Numbered from the stretch's first letter, positions 25,866 through 34,824 are shown. The stretch is DNA of 56,238 nucleotides from an uncultured Clostridia bacterium (GCA_944349735.1 CALVNM010000004.1:1-56238); one strand, 5' to 3'. Numbers and translations are program-made. The notes: generated by a model from the sequence alone, not told the origin.

Positions 25866-25894
25866 ATTATATCATATATCGCGCGCGAAGGCAA
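25866..25894 (-). promoter_or_regulatory. Sigma-A promoter of the lacZ operon, with overlapping inverted repeat
   Basis: On the minus strand TTGCCT (25889-25894), a 17-base spacer and TATAAT (25866-25871) with an extended TGA. TATAAT-AA-ATTATA (25858-25871) forms an inverted repeat on the -10 box, and GCGCGA-type repeats flank it. An operator is possible but unproven. Confidence 0.65.
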
Positions 25895-25930
25895 TAGCAA
25901 AAAAACAAATTAAGTTTCCTTAACGCCATT

Positions 25931-25958
25931 AAAAAACGGACCGCGGAAGACGGTCCGT
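25931..25958 (-). terminator. Intrinsic terminator after purA
   Basis: On the minus strand ACGGACCG, a seven-base loop and CGGTCCGT form an 8-bp stem running into TTTTT. It closes the dnaG-purA operon 26 bases after the purA stop. Confidence 0.88.
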
Positions 25959-25984
25959 CGTAGGTATCAGGAATCGTAAGCGCA

Positions 25985-27259
25985 CTAACGTACGATGATC
26001 TCGTCGTGAGCGGGTCCGACGCCTATATATTTTACGGGCACTCCCGCGTAACGCTCGATGAGTTCGATGTATTTTTTCGCGTTAGCGGGAAGCTTGTCGT
26101 ATTCGCGTATATCTCGCGTCGACGTTAGCCAACCGTCCATCACCTCGTAAACAGGTTCTGCTTTATATAATTCCGTTGCCGAAGGCATGTAATCGATAAG
26201 CTCTCCGTTTAGTTTGTAGCCTGTGCACACTTTTATCTTCTCATAGGTATCTAGTTTATCTATCTTGCACACCGCAATGGAAGTGAAACCGTTGATCGTT
26301 GCGGCAAATTTAACGATCGGGAGATCGAGCCAGCCGAGACGTCTGGCACGTCCCGTTCTTGCGCCGAATTCATCGTCGATTTGGTTGCCTGAGCCACGGA
26401 ATCCGTCAGATTGCTCGTCATCCATCTCTGTGGGGAAAGGTCCGTCGCCTACAGCCGAAGAGAAGGCTTTCATTACGCCCACTATCTCGTCGATCTTACT
26501 GACCGGGAATCCTCCGCTGACCGCGGCGTAAGCTGCTACGGGATTGGAGGAAGTCACGTACGGATAGATACCGAGGTCTATATCTTTCATAGCGCCGAGC
26601 TGACCTTCGAAGAGCAGCTTTTCGCCTCTTGCTATGGCTTTGTTTACGAAAGAGACCGGCTCGACTATGCGTTTGCCGAGCTTCTCCGCCCATACTGCTA
26701 CTTTAGACATTATGTCCTCGACCGCGAATGTTTCGCAGCCTTTGGCTTCCAACTCCGCATTGATCGTAGGCATCACGGCCTCCACGCGCTTACGGCAATA
26801 TTCGAGATCGAGCAGATTCTCGAAGCGGAGCGCGTTGCGACGCGCTCTGTCGGCATAAGCGTAACCGATACCGCGCTTGGTGGTACCTATACCGGTGCGA
26901 CCGCTTTTCTCGCTCGCGCTGTCGAGAGCGATGTGATAAGGCATCAGTATTATAGCCCTCGAGCTGATATACAGAAGCGAAGTGTCGACACCCGATCCCT
27001 CTACCTCGGCAAGCTCCTTGAGAAGTTCGTCGGGGTTAATGACCATACCCGTATTTGCCAGAGCCTTACATCCGTCCTTGAATATTCCGCAGGGAATAAG
27101 GTGCAGTTTGAACGAACCTTTGTCGTTGACAACCGTGTGTCCCGCGTTGTCTCCGCCTTGGAAGCGTACGACCATATCCATATCTTTGGCAAGATAATCG
27201 ACTATTTTACCCTTTCCTTCGTCGCCGAACTGAGCGCCGACAAGTACTGTGACCGACAT
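25985..27259 (-). CDS. purA: Adenylosuccinate synthetase
   Basis: PurA joins IMP and aspartate with GTP, the first committed step to AMP. The 424-residue protein begins with VTVLVGAQFGDEGKGKIVDYL, holding the GTP-binding loop and catalytic Asp/Lys, and continues with FQGGDNAGHTVV, GTTKRGIGYAYADRA, FEGQLGAMKDIDLGIYPYVT and TGRARRLGWLDL. All are diagnostic. The start has GGAGG with good spacing. It lies 16 bases after dapL, the last gene before a terminator. Confidence 0.98.
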   Translation of the reverse strand: MSVTVLVGAQFGDEGKGKIVDYLAKDMDMVVRFQGGDNAGHTVVNDKGSFKLHLIPCGIFKDGCKALANTGMVINPDELLKELAEVEGSGVDTSLLYISSRAIILMPYHIALDSASEKSGRTGIGTTKRGIGYAYADRARRNALRFENLLDLEYCRKRVEAVMPTINAELEAKGCETFAVEDIMSKVAVWAEKLGKRIVEPVSFVNKAIARGEKLLFEGQLGAMKDIDLGIYPYVTSSNPVAAYAAVSGGFPVSKIDEIVGVMKAFSSAVGDGPFPTEMDDEQSDGFRGSGNQIDDEFGARTGRARRLGWLDLPIVKFAATINGFTSIAVCKIDKLDTYEKIKVCTGYKLNGELIDYMPSATELYKAEPVYEVMDGWLTSTRDIREYDKLPANAKKYIELIERYAGVPVKYIGVGPAHDEIIVR

Positions 27260-27275
27260 ATTGTCCCTCCGTAAT

Positions 27276-28460
27276 TTATTTTTTCAGAAGTTTTTTAAGA
27301 CGCGCCATTGCTTCGGCGGTATTCTCGTGAGTATTAAAAGCGGTAAGTCTGAAGTACCCTTCTCCGCATTTGCCGAAGCCGCTTCCCGGCGTACCGGCGA
27401 CCTGGATCTCGTTGAGGAGCATGTCGAAGAACTCCCACGAATCCATACCGCACTTAAGCCATATATACGGAGAATTTACCCCTCCGGTGAACCATATTCC
27501 GAGTTCGGTGAGAGCTTCCGCCATAATGCGGGCATTTTCTTTATAATATTCGATATTTACGCGGCAAGATTCGAGTCCTTCGGGCGTGAATACCGCTTCC
27601 GCTCCGCGCTGAATAATGTACGCGGTGCCGTTATATTTCGTCGTCTGACGGCGAAGCCACATCTTATTAAGGCTTCTGCCGTCTATTATTATTCCCTCGG
27701 GGACCACGGTATATCCGCAACGCGTGCCGGTAAAGCCCGCCGTCTTGGAAAGAGAACAGAACTCCACCGCACATTTTTCGGCGCCCTCTATCTCGAAAAT
27801 CGAGCGAGGAAGTTCCTTGTCGCCGACGAACGCCTCGTATGCCGAATCGAAAAGGATTATCATTCCGTTATCTATGGCAAAGTTTACCCATACCCTGAGC
27901 TGTTCGCGCGAATAGACCGCGCCTGTAGGATTGTTGGGAGAACAAAGATAAACTATATCCCCTTTAAGACCTTCGTACGGCATGGGAAGAAAACCGTTTT
28001 CTTCGTTGCCGTCGATAAGCACGATCTTTCTGCCACGCATGACATTACTGTCCATATACACCGGATACACGGGATCGGGAATAACTATCACATTGTCGTC
28101 AGAGAAAAGATCGGTGAAATTAGCCACATCGCTTTTCGCTCCGTCGGAAATAAAGATCTCGTTTTGTTTGAGTTCTACGCCCGCCACGTCTCGGTAATAA
28201 CGCGCGATAGCCTGTTGCAGGAATCCGCAGCCTTGCTCGTCGCCGTAACCGTGGAAGGTACGTGAGTCGCCCTGCTCGCGGCTTGCTTTCTCGAGAGCCG
28301 CGACGACAGGCGCGGTAAGAGGTTTGGTAACGTCGCCTATCCCCATCTTGATAACGGGCTTATCAGGATGCGCCGCCTGATATTCTCTTATCTTACGTGC
28401 AGTAGTAGAAAAAAGATAACTCTCTTTAAGTGCAAAAAAATTATCGTTGATCTTAACCAT
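27276..28460 (-). CDS. dapL: LL-diaminopimelate aminotransferase
   Basis: DapL converts tetrahydrodipicolinate directly to LL-diaminopimelate with glutamate as amino donor, replacing the succinylase or acetylase branch of lysine and DAP synthesis. The 394-residue class I/II PLP enzyme shows IKMGIGDVTKPL, HGYGDEQGCGFLQQAIA, SDGAKSDVANF, CSPNNPTGAVY and the PLP-lysine region FCSLSKTAGFTGTRCGYTV. These fit DapL better than aspartate aminotransferase. It overlaps the dapF end by 8 bases, so the LL- to meso-DAP steps are coupled. The product feeds meso-DAP for peptidoglycan and lysine. Confidence 0.95.
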   Translation of the reverse strand: MVKINDNFFALKESYLFSTTARKIREYQAAHPDKPVIKMGIGDVTKPLTAPVVAALEKASREQGDSRTFHGYGDEQGCGFLQQAIARYYRDVAGVELKQNEIFISDGAKSDVANFTDLFSDDNVIVIPDPVYPVYMDSNVMRGRKIVLIDGNEENGFLPMPYEGLKGDIVYLCSPNNPTGAVYSREQLRVWVNFAIDNGMIILFDSAYEAFVGDKELPRSIFEIEGAEKCAVEFCSLSKTAGFTGTRCGYTVVPEGIIIDGRSLNKMWLRRQTTKYNGTAYIIQRGAEAVFTPEGLESCRVNIEYYKENARIMAEALTELGIWFTGGVNSPYIWLKCGMDSWEFFDMLLNEIQVAGTPGSGFGKCGEGYFRLTAFNTHENTAEAMARLKKLLKK

Positions 28461-29232
28461 AATCGGAAATATTCAGTTCTCCTATATAATTTAAGTTCGC
28501 TTTGCCGCTCGCGTAAACGCGACCGTCAATATATTCTATCGTAAGTTCTCCGCCGCGAAGCCTGACCGTGATCGGAAAGCTCAATTTGCCCTCCGCGGCT
28601 AATACGTAAGCCGCCGCACACGCGCCCGTTCCGCAGGCAAGCGTTTCCCCGCTTCCTCTCTCCCAAACGCGCATTTCCATGACATGCTCGGATACCGCAC
28701 GGACCGTCTCCACGTTCACGTCTCTGAGTCTCGACAGCTCGGCAGCCCGCGCAATATGAGCTTCGCATGCGGGATCGCCTTCTATCACAGCGTGAGGATT
28801 GCCGATATCAGCATATATAGCGTCGCCTTCACGCCCTGTAATGCGGACTTTACCCATTTCCGCACGTACGGAAACGACTTTACCGTCGACCTCGGTCACG
28901 GCAAGCGTCCTGATACCCGCCTTGGTCTCGACGGCAAGTTCGCCCGTCCTTCCGCATACCTCGGTCAGGTATTTTGCGATACATCTGACCGCGTTGCCGC
29001 ACATGGTTCCTTCCGAGCCGTCAGCGTTGAACATACGCATCCTGACGTCCGCCAAACGCGACGGATACATTATTACGATGCCGTCTCCGCCGACGCCGAA
29101 GTGCCTGTCGCAGATGCGCGGAATAAGCGTTTTTAAGTTACTCTCGAGCTTCTTAAGCTCATCTTTGGGGCATTTGACCGCATCGATGAAAATGTAGTCG
29201 TTGCCCAAGCCGTTCATCTTCCAAAATATCAT
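28453..29232 (-). CDS. dapF: Diaminopimelate epimerase
   Basis: DapF interconverts LL- and meso-diaminopimelate without a cofactor, using two cysteines. The 259-residue protein has the first active-site cysteine in GSEGTMCGNAVRC and the second in SGETLACGTGACA, plus MNGLGNDYIFID at the N-terminus and GVGGDGIVI. The start ATG is preceded by GGAG, which sits in the loop of a 7-bp hairpin (29233-29252). It overlaps dapL, which makes its substrate. Confidence 0.97.
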   Translation of the reverse strand: MIFWKMNGLGNDYIFIDAVKCPKDELKKLESNLKTLIPRICDRHFGVGGDGIVIMYPSRLADVRMRMFNADGSEGTMCGNAVRCIAKYLTEVCGRTGELAVETKAGIRTLAVTEVDGKVVSVRAEMGKVRITGREGDAIYADIGNPHAVIEGDPACEAHIARAAELSRLRDVNVETVRAVSEHVMEMRVWERGSGETLACGTGACAAAYVLAAEGKLSFPITVRLRGGELTIEYIDGRVYASGKANLNYIGELNISDYG

Positions 29233-29252
29233 ATACCGTCTCCGAACGGTAT
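29233..29252 (-). promoter_or_regulatory. Hairpin presenting the dapF ribosome binding site in its loop
   Basis: On the minus strand ATACCGT, loop TCGGAG and ACGGTAT form a perfect 7-bp stem; the GGAG of the dapF Shine-Dalgarno falls in the loop and the stem ends at the base before the start codon. It could modulate dapF translation. No lysine riboswitch-sized leader is present in this 41-base gap. Confidence 0.45.
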
Positions 29253-29273
29253 ATTATATGTCGGATAGCGTCG

Positions 29274-29972
29274 TTATTTGCGGTACAGTATCCTTCTGCA
29301 ATGAGGACATTCCGCGATGTCTCCGGGATTCTGAAGTTTACCGTGCAATTCGGTCTCTATATGCATACCGCAGCCTCTGCAATTCCCGTCCTTAAATTCG
29401 ACCACAATGGGGAGTTTGACCTTGGCACCGCGTACCTTCTGGTATATCTCGAGGTCCTTGGGATCGATAGACTTTTTCAGCTCGTTGAGTTTTATACCGT
29501 ATTCGGCTATACCGGAAAGTATCTGCTTACGCTTCTCGTTGCGCGCTTCGTTGGCTGCGTTTATCTCTCCGCGCAGTTTCATGAATTGAGAGAAGTACTG
29601 CTGCGATTCGCGCGAGATCTCGTCCAAACGACGGAAAAGTCTGTTGGAATCCTTCTCGAGAGCGGCGAGATTCTCTTCGAGCTTTATGAGCGCGTCATCG
29701 CTTTTTGCCGCTTGATCGAGGTTCTTGGGCGTGCTTACTGGACGGGACTTGATCTCGGCGCCGAAATCGGCAAAAGCGCCCTCCTTGCGCTCGAGTTCCT
29801 TGAAAATATCGCCCGTCTCGTGGTCGAGCTTGATGAGCTGTTCCGAGCAAGCCTTTGCACGCGCGCGCAAAGCGTTGTATTTCTTGTTTTCGTCGCTGTT
29901 GGCGTATTCGACTTCGGCTTTATAAATGACCTGATCCAACGCCTGGTATTCAAGAATTTTCTCGATATTCAT
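29274..29972 (-). CDS. C4-type zinc ribbon protein, coiled coil (zf-RING_7 family)
   Basis: A 232-residue protein with a long N-terminal coiled coil (about residues 1-165, rich in Lys, Glu and Ala) and a C-terminal zinc ribbon with CRGCGMH and CPHCRR, giving four cysteine ligands. This is the widespread C4-type zinc ribbon family; its biochemical role is unresolved, and nucleic acid binding is only suggested. In Gram-positive bacteria it is commonly found next to a Nif3-like gene, as here (9-base gap). AGGAG precedes the ATG. It follows rpoD-trmK-nif3 in the same operon. Confidence 0.88.
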   Translation of the reverse strand: MNIEKILEYQALDQVIYKAEVEYANSDENKKYNALRARAKACSEQLIKLDHETGDIFKELERKEGAFADFGAEIKSRPVSTPKNLDQAAKSDDALIKLEENLAALEKDSNRLFRRLDEISRESQQYFSQFMKLRGEINAANEARNEKRKQILSGIAEYGIKLNELKKSIDPKDLEIYQKVRGAKVKLPIVVEFKDGNCRGCGMHIETELHGKLQNPGDIAECPHCRRILYRK

Positions 29973-29981
29973 ACGGTTCTC

Positions 29982-30752
29982 CTAATTATAGGGTCTCTCG
30001 AGGCTCTCCGCGCCGTAAACATGCTCGACGCCTGCCGCCTTAAGGTATCCCGTCATCATTTCCACAAAAGGCATTTCGCTTTCGAAATGACCGAAATTGA
30101 TTATAGCATATCCAAGGTCTTTTGCCAACCTAATAACGTGATATTTGAAATCTCCGGACAAAAAAACATCGGCTCCCGACGCGATCGCCGTCATGAGGTT
30201 TTCTTCGTTGCCGCCTCCTCCGTTGACCGCCGCGATGCGGCGGACGATCTTCGAATCGTCGCCGGAATAGAGAATATGATCGTCACATAGCGCTTCGGCC
30301 GTCCTTTCCACAAATTCTCTAAGCGTACAAGGCTCGGAAAGATCTCCTATGCGCGGAGCGCGTCTGTCTCCCCCGGCAGCGAAATACGTATCCGCGCCGA
30401 GCTTCCGCATCAGAAAGTCGTTAAGTCCGCCTTCCGCGAAGTCGGCGCTGGTATGCGCGGCATATACGGCGATGCCGTTCCTTATAGCGGATACGAACCC
30501 GCGATGCACAGGAAGAGAGTATTCCAATCTTTTCACGGACGGAAAAATGCACGGATGATGGACGAGAATGTAATTCACTCCTTTCGCCGCCGCCTCTCCG
30601 GCGACCGCCTCGTTGAGATCGAGAGTGACCAATACCCCTTTTACTTCCGCCTCCGGATCTCCGTAAAGAAGTCCCGAATTATCGTAATCTTCCTGAAGCT
30701 CCGGCGGAGCGAAACGCTCTATGACGGCAGTCAGATCTTTAACTTTAAGCAT
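29982..30752 (-). CDS. Nif3-like dinuclear metal centre protein
   Basis: A 256-residue member of the Nif3 family (YqfO in Bacillus, but without the long inserted PII-like domain, so the short form). Metal ligands are visible in ILVHHPCIF, YAAHTSADFAEGGLN and near the C-terminus in NFGHFESEMP. The family forms hexamers around a two-metal site; members have been linked to nucleotide or metal chemistry, but the reaction is not settled. It overlaps trmK by 22 bases, an arrangement seen widely in Firmicutes, and is followed by the zinc ribbon gene. Confidence 0.92.
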   Translation of the reverse strand: MLKVKDLTAVIERFAPPELQEDYDNSGLLYGDPEAEVKGVLVTLDLNEAVAGEAAAKGVNYILVHHPCIFPSVKRLEYSLPVHRGFVSAIRNGIAVYAAHTSADFAEGGLNDFLMRKLGADTYFAAGGDRRAPRIGDLSEPCTLREFVERTAEALCDDHILYSGDDSKIVRRIAAVNGGGGNEENLMTAIASGADVFLSGDFKYHVIRLAKDLGYAIINFGHFESEMPFVEMMTGYLKAAGVEHVYGAESLERPYN

Positions 30753-31378
30753 CCGGCTTTCACCTCCTCGTATTCCGCGCGCAGTTTGCCCGAAGGTATC
30801 TGCATTCTTCCGAAACGCTCCTCCAGAACCGCTCTGCGAGCGGAGATCATATCCTTGTAGTCCTCTGTGGAAGGCATATTCTTGCCGAAAAAGAATTCTC
30901 CTTCGGCATATTCGTCTGCGCCCTCCGACAGCACGATGATCTGATAAAATTTACCCCCTGAAGCCACTGCGAAGTCTTTCTCTACACGGAATTTTCCCGA
31001 AACGTACTTACGGAGTTCGTACGCGTTCTGGTGTGGGCACAGCACCAACCTTGCGGGCAACTCTTTTGCGGCGGAGAGTATTGATACTATCTCTATCCCG
31101 CCCATCCCCGCTATTATCGCCGTGTCCGCGCGGGCGTCGATCGGCGCGAATCCGTCTCCCTTAAGGCATATCACTCTGTCTGAGACCCCGGTCTGTTCGC
31201 TCAGAACCCTCGTTTTTTCCAGACTGTCCGCGCTTATGTCGACGGCATAGACGCGTTTTACTTTACCGCAAAGCAACGCGCCCACGGCGCAGTATCCGTG
31301 GTCGCAGCCTATATCTGCGAGAATATCTCCGCGCACTTCCTCGATAAGCGCGCTTATGCGTTTGTCCGGCTTATTCAC
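30731..31378 (-). CDS. trmK: tRNA (adenine-22-N1)-methyltransferase TrmK
   Basis: TrmK makes m1A at position 22 of tRNA, an activity known from Bacillus. The 215-residue protein has the SAM-binding motif ADIGCDHGYCAVGAL near residues 20-35, VYAVDIS as the acidic second strand, IIAGMGG and LCPHQNAYELRKYV. The C-terminal helical part (about 160-215) is the family's coiled coil. It starts 3 bases after the rpoD stop and overlaps nif3 by 22 bases; the sigA-trmK-nif3 order is typical for Firmicutes. Confidence 0.94.
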   Translation of the reverse strand: MNKPDKRISALIEEVRGDILADIGCDHGYCAVGALLCGKVKRVYAVDISADSLEKTRVLSEQTGVSDRVICLKGDGFAPIDARADTAIIAGMGGIEIVSILSAAKELPARLVLCPHQNAYELRKYVSGKFRVEKDFAVASGGKFYQIIVLSEGADEYAEGEFFFGKNMPSTEDYKDMISARRAVLEERFGRMQIPSGKLRAEYEEVKAGCLKLKI

Positions 31379-31381
31379 GCT

Positions 31382-32449
31382 TTATTTGTCGAGGAAGTCT
31401 TTGAGTTTCTTGGTCTTATTGGGGTGTTTGAGACGGCGCAAGGCTTTTGCCTCTATCTGACGGATACGTTCGCGCGTTACGTTGAACACCTTGCCGACCT
31501 CTTCCAGAGTACGCGGACGGTTGTCTCGCAGACCGTAACGCAATATAAGCACCATGGCTTCGCGCGGAGCGAGCGTGCCGAGTATCTCGTTGACCTGCTC
31601 TTTGAGCATATTGGCTTCCGCCGCGTCTATAGGAGCGGTAGCCGAAGTGTCTTCGATAAAATCTCCGAGATGGCTGTCGTCCTCTTCTCCGATAGGCGTT
31701 TCGAGCGACACCGGATCCTGCGCTATTTTCTGTATTTCTACGACGCGCGCTTCGGAAATACCCATCGCTTCCGCTATTTCGGCCTGAGTCGGCTCTCTTC
31801 CGTATTTTTGAAGCAAAGCGCGGGAAATCTTGATGAGTTTATTGATAGTTTCGACCATGTGCACCGGAATACGTATGGTGCGCGCCTGATCGGCTATCGA
31901 TCTCGTGATCGCCTGACGTATCCACCAGGTCGCGTAGGTGGAGAATTTGAATCCCTTGGTATAATCGAATTTATCGACGGCTTTCATGAGTCCGAGATTG
32001 CCTTCCTGTATGAGATCGAGGAACGACATGCCTCTGCCGACATATCTCTTGGCTATGCTCACCACGAGTCTGAGGTTGGCGTTGATGAGTTTCTCTTTGG
32101 CTTCGGTATTCCCTTCCGCCATCTGCTTGGCAAGCTCGAGTTCCTCGTCAGCGCTGAGGAGCGGTACCCTGCCGATGTCCTTAAGATACATTTTAACGGA
32201 GTCGTCTATATTGACTTCGTTCATTATCTTTTGCAGAAGTTTATCGTTCTTGACATTGTTCTGCTCGGCGACCGTTATCCCGGCGTCCGCGAGTTCTTTA
32301 TAAATGTCCTCTATATCCTGCGGCTCGAGATCGAGTTTCTCGAGTTTGTTGAGAAGATCTTCTTCGTTGATCGATCTGTCGTCCTTGTCTTTGTAGGTTT
32401 CGATGATCTTCTGAACTTCTGACTTGATTTTAGCTTCTTTGTCGGACAT
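31382..32449 (-). CDS. rpoD: RNA polymerase housekeeping sigma factor
   Basis: The primary sigma factor (sigma-A), 355 residues. The N-terminal 90 residues are an acidic region 1.1-like domain; then region 1.2 ([21 protein letters not shown]), region 2 ([44 protein letters not shown]), region 3, and region 4 ending in [28 protein letters not shown]. All segments contacting -10 and -35 elements are intact. AAAGGAGG precedes the ATG by about 9 bases. It follows dnaG by 24 bases, as in the classical macromolecular synthesis operon. Confidence 0.98.
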   Translation of the reverse strand: MSDKEAKIKSEVQKIIETYKDKDDRSINEEDLLNKLEKLDLEPQDIEDIYKELADAGITVAEQNNVKNDKLLQKIMNEVNIDDSVKMYLKDIGRVPLLSADEELELAKQMAEGNTEAKEKLINANLRLVVSIAKRYVGRGMSFLDLIQEGNLGLMKAVDKFDYTKGFKFSTYATWWIRQAITRSIADQARTIRIPVHMVETINKLIKISRALLQKYGREPTQAEIAEAMGISEARVVEIQKIAQDPVSLETPIGEEDDSHLGDFIEDTSATAPIDAAEANMLKEQVNEILGTLAPREAMVLILRYGLRDNRPRTLEEVGKVFNVTRERIRQIEAKALRRLKHPNKTKKLKDFLDK

Positions 32450-32473
32450 GCGACGCCATCCTCCTTTGTGGAC

Positions 32474-34231
32474 TTAATGTTTCTTCAATAATTCGAGCAA
32501 TTCCTGCTCAAGTCGGCTCTTGAGGTCGCCTTCGGCGGTCTTGAGTTGACCCGTTATTTCCGCTATGCGCTCTTTGCGGCTCTTCTCCCTCATCTTGGTA
32601 AGGCACGCCGCATAATAATCCGCCTGCTTATCCTGCGGAAGTTTGTCCACTGCCGTTATGACCGCGTTTACTTCCTCGGTATTCTCCGGAGCGAGATCGA
32701 AAAGATCTCCTTTGACCGGCGGACGGTCCTTCTTCTCTATGCGCTCCGCGATGTATCCGTATATCGCCTTATGTACGGGATCGGTGAAAAATTCTTCCGT
32801 GAAATCTCCGAGACGCACATAATTCTTGCCCTCGACCACCGAGGAGAGCACGAAACGGCACATATTCAGATTCGCCGCGTTTACGTTCTCCTTAACGGCA
32901 GTATCGGCATCCTGAACCGTATGTTTTGCTCCTGCACGTGCGGCATTGCCCGCGCGGTAGTCGCTCAGCGAATTTGCGATACTGTCTTTGCTTAATCCGC
33001 TAAGCTCCGAAACGAGCGCGATATGCGTCTCCCTGCCTATGGGATCGAGTGCCTCGAGTACGGGAAGCGTGGATAACGCGAAATTCTCTCTGCCGCGCAA
33101 AGTATTGAGATTCTGTCGCGCTGCAAGAGTACGTATCTTGAATTCAGTAAGCGGCAAAGCCGATTTCATCAGTTGACGGAAGCCATCGGCTCCCATTTTA
33201 TTGATAACGTCGTCGGGATCCATCCCGTCAGGCAGAGACATTACGCTCACTTCGAGTCCCGCCTCTTTGAGCATATCGAGCGAACGCCAGGTCGCGCCCT
33301 GCCCGGCGGCGTCGCCGTCGAAACATACGTACACTTCGGATACGTAGCGCCGGATCTCTTCACATTGTTCCGTAGTGAGCGAAGTACCCATGGACGCCAC
33401 GACGTTATGTATCCCCGCCTGATAAAGGCTGATGACGTCCATATATCCTTCGGTCAGCACTATAGAAGAATGCTTTTCGTCCGCCTGCGTTTTTTTGAAA
33501 AGATTTACGTTAAAAAGATTTTTTCTTTTATCGAATACGGGCGTACCTTTAGTATTGCGGTATTTGGGTTTAATATCCTTGTCGAGAGTACGCCCGCCGA
33601 AGCCTATGACCTCGCCTTTTGCATTTATGATCGGGATAATGAGCCTCTTGGCGAGCGGGTCGTACCCGTCTTCGTTCACCAGCCCTGCGGCAACAAGAGT
33701 AGACCGCGAAAAGCCCTGTTTCTCCATCGCGCGCAAAAGCGAATATCCGTCGGGCGAATAGCCCATGCCGAACGCTACTCGTATCTCGGGAGAAATATTG
33801 CGCTTCTCCATGTATTCTACTGCTCCCGATGCCGCCTCGGTCTTGAGCGAGGTATAGAAAAAGCGCGCCGCAGCCTTGTTAGCCGCGATTATTTTGGCTA
33901 TGCGCGCGCGGCGTATGCGTATTTCGGGGTCTTCCTCTTCGGGCAATTCCATATGGGCTTCTTTGGCAAGAGCCTCGACCGCCTCGGTATAATTCATTCG
34001 CTCGTGTTCCATGAGGAATGTTATCACGTTGCCCGATTTGCCGCAACCGAAACAATGATAGTATTGTTCGTCCTCGTTAACCACGAAAGAAGGCGTCTTT
34101 TCAGAATGAAAAGGACAACAAGCCCAATACTTGTTACCCTTCTTCTGCAAGTACATGTATTTACCCAATATCTGTACTATGTTGGATCTGGATCTCAGCT
34201 CCTCGAGCCACCTCTCCGGAAAACGTGGAAT
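32474..34231 (-). CDS. dnaG: DNA primase with apparent non-canonical start
   Basis: DnaG makes RNA primers for replication. The product has the CHC2 zinc finger (WACCPFHSEKTPSF, YYHCFGCGKSG), the TOPRIM core (VVLTEGYMDVISLYQ, VCFDGDAAGQ) and a C-terminal helicase-interaction domain. No in-frame ATG or GTG precedes the zinc finger before the TAG at 34289-34291. The nearest canonical-type start is a TTG at 34168 that would cut off conserved residues ERWLEELRSRSNIVQILGKY and has no ribosome binding site. An ATT at 34229-34231, nine bases after AGAGAGG (34241-34247), gives a 585-residue protein starting at PRFPERWLEEL and is my choice; ATA at 34235-34237 is an alternative. A sequencing error is also possible. 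It precedes rpoD by 24 bases. Confidence 0.9.
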   Translation of the reverse strand: MPRFPERWLEELRSRSNIVQILGKYMYLQKKGNKYWACCPFHSEKTPSFVVNEDEQYYHCFGCGKSGNVITFLMEHERMNYTEAVEALAKEAHMELPEEEDPEIRIRRARIAKIIAANKAAARFFYTSLKTEAASGAVEYMEKRNISPEIRVAFGMGYSPDGYSLLRAMEKQGFSRSTLVAAGLVNEDGYDPLAKRLIIPIINAKGEVIGFGGRTLDKDIKPKYRNTKGTPVFDKRKNLFNVNLFKKTQADEKHSSIVLTEGYMDVISLYQAGIHNVVASMGTSLTTEQCEEIRRYVSEVYVCFDGDAAGQGATWRSLDMLKEAGLEVSVMSLPDGMDPDDVINKMGADGFRQLMKSALPLTEFKIRTLAARQNLNTLRGRENFALSTLPVLEALDPIGRETHIALVSELSGLSKDSIANSLSDYRAGNAARAGAKHTVQDADTAVKENVNAANLNMCRFVLSSVVEGKNYVRLGDFTEEFFTDPVHKAIYGYIAERIEKKDRPPVKGDLFDLAPENTEEVNAVITAVDKLPQDKQADYYAACLTKMREKSRKERIAEITGQLKTAEGDLKSRLEQELLELLKKH

Positions 34232-34326
34232 AGGTATGTACCTCTCTTGTCGTCGAAGTCGCGCTATATTCGCGCAAGCGCATTCGTACTATATAATACG
34301 ACGAAATTCGGAATTTTCCTTATTAT

Positions 34327-34749
34327 TTATTTTATATTTTTATTATTATTTTTATCAGACCCGTCCGGTTTAGGCATTCCGCGCGTTCCGAGTTCCGTAG
34401 CGGACGCTTCGCGCCGCCTCAGGTATTCTTTTCTGAGATCTTTATAGAATGAGGCAAGAGACAGAATGTAGCGTTCGCGCTGCTCTTCGCTGAGACTGTC
34501 GTAGACGCGCGAGTCCACGAGCGAGCCTACGGCGCTAAGACATCTGTCGTCCCCTGAGGATTGTATTGCCGCTACCGTCTCGTAATAACGGTAAATGTCT
34601 TCCGCGCTCAGACAGCGGTTGGCTATTACCACTATGTCGGAAGCCGACCGAACGGAATTTAACCTGACGATGTCGTCGTAATTACCCGAAATCATACGTT
34701 CTTTTACCGATCTTAACATGTTGTTCCTCATTCTTTTGAAATCTGCCAT
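34327..34749 (-). CDS. Unrecognised 140-residue protein between rpsU and dnaG
   Basis: I do not recognise this protein. It is soluble and mostly helical in appearance, with a basic start (MADFKRMRNNMLRSVKERM), a central VVIANRCLSAEDIYRYYETV, and a C-terminus rich in Arg, Lys and Asn (YLRRREASA, DKNNNKNIK). There is no signal peptide or membrane segment. The ATG follows GGGGG by 5 bases, a weak site. It ends 95 bases before dnaG in the same direction and so may be cotranscribed with dnaG-rpoD, where other Firmicutes may have unrelated genes. A TATAAT lies 47 bases upstream. The open frame and codon use fit a real gene. Confidence 0.6.
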   Translation of the reverse strand: MADFKRMRNNMLRSVKERMISGNYDDIVRLNSVRSASDIVVIANRCLSAEDIYRYYETVAAIQSSGDDRCLSAVGSLVDSRVYDSLSEEQRERYILSLASFYKDLRKEYLRRREASATELGTRGMPKPDGSDKNNNKNIK

Positions 34750-34795
34750 ATGCGCCCCCGCGTTGTTTATTATCTACCAAAATACGGCAAAATCG

Positions 34796-34824
34796 ATTAT
34801 ACTACCGCGTATATGCGCGCTGTG
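34796..34824 (-). promoter_or_regulatory. Possible promoter for the unknown gene and dnaG-rpoD
   Basis: A perfect TATAAT (minus strand, 34796-34801) lies 47 bases upstream of the 140-residue gene, but the hexamer 17 bases further upstream, CACAGC, is a poor -35. A promoter is expected here because a strong terminator closes rpsU just upstream. Confidence 0.35.

Noticed and set aside
34168-34284. An overlapping ATG-initiated frame (minus strand, starting near 34284) as the true dnaG start after a frameshift.
   Set aside because: Its residues do not resemble primase, while the in-frame upstream residues PRFPERWLEELRSRSNIV do.
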